Of a stretch of 64,000 bases of DNA, positions 1 through 6,717 are shown in pieces (the stretch's first letter is position 1; each line of letters starts with the position of its first letter). The position numbers and the translations under genes are program-made. The notes under the pieces are model-generated. The model was not told where the DNA came from. It saw only the letters and a program-made list of their open reading frames with translations, and did no database searches. The DNA is from Agathobaculum sp. NTUH-O15-33 (GTDB taxonomy: Bacteria; Bacillota; Clostridia; Oscillospirales; Butyricicoccaceae), in contig NZ_CP136187.1 in the NCBI RefSeq assembly GCF_033193315.1, forward strand, positions 3,045,501 to 3,109,500, read 5' to 3'.

Positions 1-1646
1 CCGCCGTTACCTTTACCAACCAAGCGGCCGCCGAAATGCGCGATCGTTTGGAAAAGCGGCTGGGCGGCAAACGCGCGGTGCAGCGCATGACCATCGGCAC
101 CTTTCACGCGATTTGTCTGAACCTTTTAAAGGGCGCGCGTCTGATCGGTCAGGGCGAGGCGCTTACCGTCGCGGCGCAGGTGCTCCGCGAGCACGCGGGC
201 AAGGGCGGCGCACGCGCGCTGCTGCAAGCGGTCTCCCGCGTAAAAAACGGCGCGTCTTTGGAGGATACCGGGCTAGACGGCGGCCTATATGAAGCTTACT
301 GCGCGCGCCTGCGGCAAATGGGCGTTTTGGATTTCGACGACCTGCTCACCGAAGCGCTGGGGCTGGATACCGCGGGCCTAAAAAGCTTTTCCCACCTGCT
401 GGTGGACGAATTTCAGGACATCAACGACACCCAATATGCGCTGATCCGCGCGTGGAGCGAACACGGCAAAAGCCTGTTCGTCATCGGCGACCCGGACCAG
501 TCTATTTACGGCTTTCGCGGCGCAAGCGGCCGCTGCTTTGAGCGGCTGTTGGAGGACTGCCCGAAAGCGCGCGAAATCCGCCTACAGCAAAATTACCGCT
601 CCGCGCCGGAAATTCTCGCTGCGGCCGCGCCGGTGATCGAGCAAAACCCCGGCGGTTCCCGCGCGCTTGCCGCGCACCGCGCCCCCGGCGCCGCCGTGCG
701 TCTGGTGCGGGCGGCGGACGGTTTCGCGGAGGGGATCTTCATCGCCAAGGAAATTGGCCGCATGGTCGGCGGCGTCGATATGCTGGAAGCGCAAAAGCTG
801 GAGCACGAACGGGAGATACGCGCCTTTTCCGATATCGCGGTGCTTTGCCGCACGCACCGGCAGTTAGAACTGATTGAAAAATGCCTGACGCACGACGATA
901 TCCCCTGCATCATCAGCGGCCGGGAGGATTTTCTGGATGATGATACGGTGCGCGGCGCGCTCGCCTTCTGGCGGTCGCTCCAAGCGCCGGACGACGCGGC
1001 GGCGCTTGAGACCGCGCTTCACCTGCTGTGGCACTGTCCGGCCGATCTGATCCAAAAGGCGCAGGCGGCCTGCGCCGCGTTGGACACGTTCGATCCCGAT
1101 CCTCTGCGCCCGCTCGCGGCGGGCTACGGCCATCTGGAAGCGTGGCTCGGGCGCGCCGAGGAATGGCTGCCCCATATGAAGGAAAAGCCCCGCAAGCTGG
1201 CGGAACGCTGGGCGGAGCAGTACGGCGATTCGCCCGCTCTGGCGCGCCTGCGGGACATGGCGGTGTTTTACGCCACCCTGTCCGAGCTGTGGAACGCGCT
1301 GACGTTGGGGCAGGAAGCCGACTTGCGCCGCACCGCGGGCAAGGGCTGGCAGTCCGGCGCGGTGCGGCTGATGACGCTGCACGGCTCCAAGGGGCTGGAA
1401 TTTCCCGCCGTGTTCGTGGCCGGTATCACCGCAGGGTCGCTTCCGCTGGAATCGCAGGCGCGCCCGGCCGACCTCGAAGAGGAACGGCGGCTGTTCTACG
1501 TCGGCATGACGCGCGCGCGGGACGAGCTGATCCTTACCGCGGGCGGCGAGCCCTCTGTTTTCCTAAACGACCTGCCTGACCGTGTCAGGCGGGAAAACGC
1601 CGCGCGGCGGCGTGACGCTCCGCTGGAGCAGATCAGCCTATTTTAA
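1..1646 (+). CDS. UvrD/Rep/PcrA-like superfamily 1A DNA helicase, C-terminal part
   Basis: ATP-dependent 3'-5' DNA helicase that enters from upstream; the Walker A end is outside the window and the frame is open from base 3. The visible ~547 codons carry SF1A motifs in order: Ia (TFTNQAAAEM) at the window edge, II (LLVDEFQD), III (GDPDQSIYGFRGA), IV (LQQNYRS), V (LMTLHGSKGLEF) and VI (RLFYVGMTRARDEL). It ends soon after motif VI and lacks the long PcrA tail. The last residues, QISLF, fit the beta-clamp-binding consensus, so tethering to the replication clamp is a reasonable inference. Only 12 bases separate it from the response regulator, so co-transcription is possible. The exact subfamily (repair helicase or a fusion with another N-terminal domain) cannot be decided here. 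Confidence 0.88.
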   Translation, partial: AVTFTNQAAAEMRDRLEKRLGGKRAVQRMTIGTFHAICLNLLKGARLIGQGEALTVAAQVLREHAGKGGARALLQAVSRVKNGASLEDTGLDGGLYEAYCARLRQMGVLDFDDLLTEALGLDTAGLKSFSHLLVDEFQDINDTQYALIRAWSEHGKSLFVIGDPDQSIYGFRGASGRCFERLLEDCPKAREIRLQQNYRSAPEILAAAAPVIEQNPGGSRALAAHRAPGAAVRLVRAADGFAEGIFIAKEIGRMVGGVDMLEAQKLEHEREIRAFSDIAVLCRTHRQLELIEKCLTHDDIPCIISGREDFLDDDTVRGALAFWRSLQAPDDAAALETALHLLWHCPADLIQKAQAACAALDTFDPDPLRPLAAGYGHLEAWLGRAEEWLPHMKEKPRKLAERWAEQYGDSPALARLRDMAVFYATLSELWNALTLGQEADLRRTAGKGWQSGAVRLMTLHGSKGLEFPAVFVAGITAGSLPLESQARPADLEEERRLFYVGMTRARDELILTAGGEPSVFLNDLPDRVRRENAARRRDAPLEQISLF

Positions 1647-1658
1647 AGGTGGCGCAAT

Positions 1659-2327
1659 ATGCAAAAAATCATGATCATAGAAGACGACCCGGCGATCCGG
1701 GACGAGCTGGCGCTGCTGCTTGGCAACGAGGGCTTTGAGCCGCTGACCGTCACGGATTTCACACTGGTGACGGCACAGATCGCCGCGCGCGCGCCGGACC
1801 TGATCCTGCTCGATCTGGGCCTTCCCGGCAGAGACGGCTTTTCGCTGTGCGCCGAGATCCATAAGCAATCCGCCGTGCCCATCATTTTCGTGACCAGCCG
1901 CGATTCCGCGATGGATGAATTGCGGGCGCTCAGTCTGGGCGGGGACGATTACATCACCAAACCCTATAATATCCCCGTGCTTCTGGCCCGCGTCAAAGCC
2001 GTGCTGCGGCGCAGCGGCGGCGCGGCGGACACAGCGGACGTACTGGAAACAAAAGGCCTGACGCTCAGCCTCGCGGGGGGCGTCGCTTCCAAGGGGGCGC
2101 AAACCGTGGAACTGACCCGCAACGAAATCAAAATTCTGGCCCATTTAATGAACCGCCCCGACGAGATCGTTTCCCGCGCCGATCTGATCGAAGCCCTGTG
2201 GGACAGTCAGATCTATATCGACGATAATACACTGAGCGTAAATATGACCCGGCTGCGCGCCAAGCTGGAAGGGCTGGGCCTGCCCGGCTATATCAAGACC
2301 CGGCGCGGATTGGGGTACCAGATATGA
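1659..2327 (+). CDS. OmpR-family response regulator of a BceRS-type two-component system
   Basis: DNA-binding response regulator, 222 residues, the usual length for the family. The receiver domain has acidic residues E8/D9/D10, phosphoacceptor D52 in LLDLGLPG and K101 in the ITKPYN segment; a winged-helix OmpR/PhoB DNA-binding domain follows from about residue 130 (GLTLSLAGG to RGLGYQI). The ATG has an AGGTGG ribosome site. It overlaps the downstream kinase gene by 4 bases (ATGA). Its position before a short-loop kinase and an FtsX-type ABC transporter points to the BceR/GraR/VraR-like group that responds to cell-wall-active peptides. The specific inducer is unknown. Confidence 0.92.
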   Translation: MQKIMIIEDDPAIRDELALLLGNEGFEPLTVTDFTLVTAQIAARAPDLILLDLGLPGRDGFSLCAEIHKQSAVPIIFVTSRDSAMDELRALSLGGDDYITKPYNIPVLLARVKAVLRRSGGAADTADVLETKGLTLSLAGGVASKGAQTVELTRNEIKILAHLMNRPDEIVSRADLIEALWDSQIYIDDNTLSVNMTRLRAKLEGLGLPGYIKTRRGLGYQI

Positions 2328-3334
2328 AGTTTGGCGAATTTTTATCCGACCGGCTGGGGCGGCTGGCCGTGCAGCTGCTGTTCATGGCGGCCGTGGCCGT
2401 ATTCCTGTTGTCCACGGGCACACAGTCTGGCGTGCTTACCATTTTTCTAATCTTCTGGTTTCTGCTCATGGCTGGCACGCAAGGGTACGATTATTACAAA
2501 TGCCGCGCCCATCTGAACGAACTGACCGCCATTATGGATGGGCTCGATCAAAAGCACCTGTTCGCCGCGTGCGCGCCGAAACCCAAGAGCCCTTACGAGC
2601 GCCGGCTGTTCGAGCTGATGCGCCGGTCCGGCAAGGCGATGATCGAAGCGGTATCGGACGCGGAGGCCGGCCGGAAGGAATACCGCGCCTACGTGGAAAG
2701 CTGGGTGCACGAAATTAAAACGCCCATCACGGCGGCCCAGCTCCTTTGCCGCCATGCCGACGCGGAAACGCGGCGCAAGCTCTCCTACGAGCTTGCGCAG
2801 ATCGATAATCATGTGGAGCGCGCGCTTTTTTACGCCCGGGCCGAAAGCTCGGAAAAGGACTTTATCATCCGCCAAACCGATCTGGCGGAGATCGCGGCGC
2901 AGGCGATTGAACGCCACCGCACGCTATTGATCCAAAACGGCGTGCGCGTGCAAACGGAAGGGCTTGACCAAACCGTTTATACGGATGGCAAATGGGCCGG
3001 CTTTATGCTGGGCCAGCTGCTGCAAAACGCGGTGCGCTATCGCGGGAACGCGCCGGTCATCACGCTATCCGCGCGGCGGTTGGGGCGGCAGGTGCAGCTT
3101 ACGGTGCGGGATAACGGCATCGGCATTCCCCCGCACGAGCTGTCCCGCGTGATGGAGCGTGGCTTTACCGGCAGCAACGGCCGCGCGCGCGGCGGCGCGA
3201 CCGGCATGGGGCTTTATCTCTGCCGCCGGCTGGCGGGCTTTTTGCAGATCGATCTGCGCCTTGCCTCCGTCCTTGGCCGGGAGACCAGCGTCAGCCTGAC
3301 CTTTCCCGCCCAAGAAAACCTTTCAAAAATGTAA
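2324..3334 (+). CDS. BceS-like intramembrane-sensing histidine kinase
   Basis: Sensor kinase of 336 residues. Two closely spaced membrane segments (about 13-31 and 36-51) leave only a few residues outside, the hallmark of intramembrane-sensing kinases that read the conformation of a partner ABC transporter rather than bind a ligand. The phosphoacceptor is H129 in SWVHEIKTPI. The ATPase domain shows an N box (LLQNAVRYRG), G1 (DNGIGIP) and G2 (GGATGMGLYL). It is translationally coupled to the response regulator. Membrane-bound; signal transfer to the adjacent regulator is inferred from the gene order. Confidence 0.92.
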   Translation: MKFGEFLSDRLGRLAVQLLFMAAVAVFLLSTGTQSGVLTIFLIFWFLLMAGTQGYDYYKCRAHLNELTAIMDGLDQKHLFAACAPKPKSPYERRLFELMRRSGKAMIEAVSDAEAGRKEYRAYVESWVHEIKTPITAAQLLCRHADAETRRKLSYELAQIDNHVERALFYARAESSEKDFIIRQTDLAEIAAQAIERHRTLLIQNGVRVQTEGLDQTVYTDGKWAGFMLGQLLQNAVRYRGNAPVITLSARRLGRQVQLTVRDNGIGIPPHELSRVMERGFTGSNGRARGGATGMGLYLCRRLAGFLQIDLRLASVLGRETSVSLTFPAQENLSKM

Positions 3335-3354
3335 GATAAGGCACGGTTAGTTCG

Positions 3355-3381
3355 ATACCACAAGCTTTGCTTCTGGTGTAT
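3355..3381. promoter_or_regulatory. Imperfect palindrome between kinase and ABC transporter genes
   Basis: The 77-base gap between kinase and ATPase genes holds an interrupted inverted repeat with arms ATACCACAAGC and GCTTCTGGTGTAT around TTT. BceR-type regulators bind inverted repeats ahead of their transporter genes, so this is a candidate operator. A weak processing hairpin is the alternative. No clear -35/-10 pair was identified beside it. Confidence 0.35.
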
Positions 3382-3411
3382 CCTAACATCATAAGCAAGG
3401 AGGGCACGAAC

Positions 3412-4170
3412 ATGCTGCATGTACAAAACATTGAAAAATATTACGGAAGCAAAAACAACGTGACCAAGGCGCTCGACCGCATCAGCTTTGACGTGACGGA
3501 CGGTGAATTCATCGCCATCATGGGCGCGTCCGGCAGCGGCAAGACCACGCTGCTCAACTGTATTTCCACCATCGACACGGTAAGCGCGGGCAGTATTTTG
3601 CTGGACGGCGAGGATATCGCCGACCTGCCGCAGAGCGAGCTTGCCCGCTTCCGACGGGAGAGGCTGGGCTTTGTCTTTCAGGATTTCAACCTGTTGGACA
3701 CGCTGACGCTAGAAGAAAATATCGGCCTTGCCCTTACGATCAACCACGTGGACGGCCGCACCGTGCAAAAGCAGGTCATGAACGTGGCGCAAAAGCTGGG
3801 CATCGAGGACGTGCTGGGCAAGTTCCCCTATCAGGTATCCGGCGGACAAAAGCAGCGCGCGGCCTGCGCCCGCGCCATGGTGGCCGGGCAATCGCTCATT
3901 CTGGCCGACGAACCCACCGGCGCGCTGGATTCCAAGGCTTCCAAAAACCTGTTGGAAATCATGTCGCGCATGAACCGGGATATGGGCGCTACCATCCTTA
4001 TGGTCACGCACGACACGTACAGCGCCAGCTATGCTTCGCGCGTGCTGTTTCTGAAAGACGGGCGGCTGTTCAACGAGCTGATCCGCGCGGACCGCACCCG
4101 GACCGTGCTTTACCACGAAATACTCGACGTGCTGGCTCTGCTGGGGGGTGACGTCAGTGACGTTATCTAA
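3412..4170 (+). CDS. BceA-like ABC transporter ATP-binding protein
   Basis: ATPase subunit of an antimicrobial-peptide detoxification transporter, 252 residues. Walker A is GASGSGKTT (about 38-46), the Q loop is in VFQDFNLLD, the signature is VSGGQKQRAA and Walker B is ILADEPTGALD, matching the LolD/MacB/BceA class. The chosen ATG follows a strong AAGGAGG; an in-frame ATG 15 codons upstream lacks such a site. The stop lies inside the start of the permease gene, indicating translational coupling. It works with the adjacent FtsX-type permease at the membrane; the BceRS pair upstream probably controls both. Confidence 0.92.
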   Translation: MLHVQNIEKYYGSKNNVTKALDRISFDVTDGEFIAIMGASGSGKTTLLNCISTIDTVSAGSILLDGEDIADLPQSELARFRRERLGFVFQDFNLLDTLTLEENIGLALTINHVDGRTVQKQVMNVAQKLGIEDVLGKFPYQVSGGQKQRAACARAMVAGQSLILADEPTGALDSKASKNLLEIMSRMNRDMGATILMVTHDTYSASYASRVLFLKDGRLFNELIRADRTRTVLYHEILDVLALLGGDVSDVI

Positions 4171-6100
4171 GCTTTCCCTGCGCAACGCCCGGCGGCAGGC
4201 GCGCGACTATCTTGTCTACTTTGTCACGATCGTCATGGCCGCCGCGCTGGTCTATGCTTTTAACGGGCTTGTCTTCTCGCAGGAGATCCGCACGCTTTCC
4301 AGCATGATGGAAAGCCTTCCGATCGCGATCGCCTTTTCCAGTCTGGTGGTCATTTGTATCATCGGTTGGCTGGTGCAATACACCACCACCTTTATGCTGG
4401 CCAAACGCAGCCGCGAGCTCGGCACCTATATCCTGATCGGTCTGGAAAGCCGTCAGGTCGCCCGGCTGTTCTTTCTGGAGAATTTGGCGGTCGGCGGCGT
4501 CGCGCTGGCGCTGGGCACGCTGCTCGGCAATCTGTTCTTTCAGGCGCTGCGCGCCATCACGTTGGCGCTGTTCGGCGCGCCCTATACGTTCAGCTTTGCC
4601 TTTTCCCTGTCGGCCATTTTGCTCACGCTATTCTATTTCGCGCTGATGTACCTGTTCGCGCTTTTTAAGAGCCGCAAGCGCATCCGCACCATGAAAATTT
4701 GCGACTTGATCTATTTTGACCGCAAAAACGAAGGCGAGGTTATCCAAAAAAGCCGCTTGAGGCGCAGGATCTTTGTTGTTTCCATCGTATGCGGCGTCAT
4801 TGGTACGCTGCTGCTCCTTTTGCGCAATTTACTATTCGGTATCGTCGGCGCGTGCTTCATCATTTTTTTCCTGTTCGGATTCTTTCTCAGCTTTTCCTCC
4901 GGCGTACCCGCCTATTTCGACAAGCGGCCGGGGAAAAAGTATAAGGGGCACACACTGCTGATATTCCGTTCCCTTTCGGCCAAGCTGGCCACCATGGGCG
5001 TGGTCATGGCGACGATCGCCCTGTTGTTTACCGCCACGCTGATCAGCGAGGGCACCGGCCTGCTGTTCCACACCATGTTTCAAAGCCGCACGGAGCAGAC
5101 CACCTGCTTTGACCTGTTTATCGGCTCCACCGGGCGGGACGACACCCGCTTTGACGATTACCTGACTTATATTGACGCCAACATCCCCGTGCGCGATTTC
5201 CGGGAGTATCATATCTATCAGGGTGAAAATTTGCAGGTCACAAATTATGTCGAGAATCACGCGGACTATTGGAAGCTATTTGACTGCGACACCCTGATGA
5301 AAGCCAGCGACTACACCGCGCTGCGCGCCATGCTGGGCTATCCCGCGGTCTCGCTTGGGCCGGACGAGTATGTGGTCCACTGCATGCCCTATCTGGAAAG
5401 CGTGATGCGGGGCTATACCGAAGCCCTGACCGTGGGCGGCGAGCCCCTACTGCCGGGCGGCGTTTATACGGAAACCTTTACCCAGTCCCTCTGGGACGGC
5501 AACGGCCGCGGCTTTGTGCTCGTCGTGCCCGACGCGGTGGCCGAAGCCCGGCCGGTCAACCACAGCATCTACGCCGCCATGACGGACGCGCCGGTGCCCG
5601 CCGCCGACTATCGCGCCCTGTCCGATATCCGCGATGCAAGGGACGAAACGATCGACGGATACGACACGCTTTTCTCCAAGGCCGCCGTCGAGGCGGAGAA
5701 CGCCTCGTCGTACGCGATCATCGTCTTTCCGCTTTTCTATCTGGCGCTGGTGCTCACCATGGTATCCGCCACCATCCTGACCATTCAGCAGCTCAGCGAG
5801 ACCAGCCGCTACCACCGGCAATTTGAACTTTTGCACAAGCTGGGGATGGAGCGGCGTGAAATGAAGCAGGCTCTATACCGTCAGTTCGCGATCTATTATA
5901 CCATGCCCGCCATACCGCCGCTGTTCATCAGTATCCCCTTTATTCTGGCGCTGGGCAGCGCGCTCGATCCCGGCGATCTGGCCGGGCCCGCGCAGCTTTT
6001 CCAAATCGCTGGCATTACCCTCGGCATCTTCTTTTTCATCTACTTCGTCTATATCCTGACGGCCTACGTCAGCATGAAGCGAAACGTCCTGCCCGAGTAA
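4157..6100 (+). CDS. BceB-like FtsX-family ABC transporter permease
   Basis: Membrane subunit of the bacitracin/peptide-type transporter, about 647 residues. Membrane segments cluster at the N-terminus (residues ~20-290, eight by eye) and at the C-terminus (~530-640, two or three). A large extracellular domain of about 220 residues lies between, in the position of the BceB domain that contacts the kinase and substrate. A GTG start is used; I prefer the GTG at 4157 behind GGGGGG over the GTG nine bases earlier. It ends the module and is followed by a hairpin terminator. The substrate is not predictable from sequence. Confidence 0.9.
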   Translation: MTLSKLSLRNARRQARDYLVYFVTIVMAAALVYAFNGLVFSQEIRTLSSMMESLPIAIAFSSLVVICIIGWLVQYTTTFMLAKRSRELGTYILIGLESRQVARLFFLENLAVGGVALALGTLLGNLFFQALRAITLALFGAPYTFSFAFSLSAILLTLFYFALMYLFALFKSRKRIRTMKICDLIYFDRKNEGEVIQKSRLRRRIFVVSIVCGVIGTLLLLLRNLLFGIVGACFIIFFLFGFFLSFSSGVPAYFDKRPGKKYKGHTLLIFRSLSAKLATMGVVMATIALLFTATLISEGTGLLFHTMFQSRTEQTTCFDLFIGSTGRDDTRFDDYLTYIDANIPVRDFREYHIYQGENLQVTNYVENHADYWKLFDCDTLMKASDYTALRAMLGYPAVSLGPDEYVVHCMPYLESVMRGYTEALTVGGEPLLPGGVYTETFTQSLWDGNGRGFVLVVPDAVAEARPVNHSIYAAMTDAPVPAADYRALSDIRDARDETIDGYDTLFSKAAVEAENASSYAIIVFPLFYLALVLTMVSATILTIQQLSETSRYHRQFELLHKLGMERREMKQALYRQFAIYYTMPAIPPLFISIPFILALGSALDPGDLAGPAQLFQIAGITLGIFFFIYFVYILTAYVSMKRNVLPE

Positions 6101-6120
6101 CGCCGGTTTTCTATTTGCAC

Positions 6121-6155
6121 ACAAAAAAAAGCACCGCCAAAAGCGGTGCTTTTTC
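6121..6155. terminator. Bidirectional intrinsic terminator
   Basis: GC-rich stem GCACCGC/GCGGTGC around a short AAAA-containing loop, flanked by an A run on one side and a T run on the other. It can stop both the BceB-type permease transcript (+) and the tRNA-Gly transcript (-). Confidence 0.8.
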
Positions 6156-6157
6156 TA

Positions 6158-6231
6158 TGGAGCGGATGATGGGAGTCGAACCCACCTATGCAGCTTGGGA
6201 AGCTGCCGTTCTACCGATGAACTACACCCGC
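6158..6231 (-). tRNA. tRNA-Gly (anticodon CCC)
   Basis: 74 bases including an encoded CCA. The seven-pair acceptor stem is GCGGGTG/CATCCGC. The D arm is present, the anticodon stem GCAGC/GCTGC encloses loop TTCCCAA (anticodon CCC, reading GGG), and the T arm contains GGTTCGACTCC. The discriminator base is U. It is read on the minus strand and ends at the shared terminator. Confidence 0.95.
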
Positions 6232-6299
6232 GATTTGCCTTATTATTGTACCGTTTTTCCTGCCGTTTGTCAAGCAGGGGAAATAGGCGAAATTTGTTA

Positions 6300-6328
6300 T
6301 TGACATATGTTCATAACCTTGTTATCAT
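6300..6328 (+). promoter_or_regulatory. SigA-type promoter of the DUF134/flavoenzyme operon
   Basis: TTGACA, 17-base spacer, TATCAT; initiation would fall about 20 bases before the AGAAGGTGA ribosome site of the DUF134 gene. Confidence 0.75.
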
Positions 6329-6354
6329 CGTCTTATAGAAAGAAGGTGACGCGT

Positions 6355-6717
6355 ATGGCAAGGCCGCAAAAATGCCGGTGCATTTGCTCCAAGCCGCAGA
6401 CCACCCGTTTTGTTCCTGAAAATGGCGGGGCGGGCCCGGCGGTGACCCTTGGTTACGACGAATACGAGGTGATCCGCCTGCTCGATCATGTCCGGCTCAC
6501 GCAGGAGCAGTGCGCCCTGAAAATGCGCGTTTCCCGCACCACCGTGACGCGCATGTACGACGCGGCGCGCCGCAAGATCGCCGAAGCGCTCGTATGCGGC
6601 AAGGGCATCGAGATCGCCGGGGGCGACGTCATCGTCTGCGCCGGTCCCAAGCCCCAATGTTCGCAAGAACCGCATTGCTGCCACCGCAGCAGCGGAAACA
6701 AGGAGGAAACTGCATGA
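6355..6717 (+). CDS. DUF134/UPF0251 family DNA-binding protein
   Basis: Small protein of 120 residues beginning MARPQK. The N-terminus holds a cysteine cluster (CRCIC), followed by the DUF134 core GYDEYEVIRLLDH and a sigma-70-region-4-like helix-turn-helix (LTQEQCALKMRVSRTTVTRM). The family is predicted to bind DNA, and cysteines near the N-terminus suggest metal or redox sensing; neither is proven here. The start is chosen for its AGAAGG site after a canonical promoter. The stop overlaps the next gene's ATG (ATGA), so it is probably the regulator of the downstream flavoenzyme. Confidence 0.85.
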   Translation: MARPQKCRCICSKPQTTRFVPENGGAGPAVTLGYDEYEVIRLLDHVRLTQEQCALKMRVSRTTVTRMYDAARRKIAEALVCGKGIEIAGGDVIVCAGPKPQCSQEPHCCHRSSGNKEETA

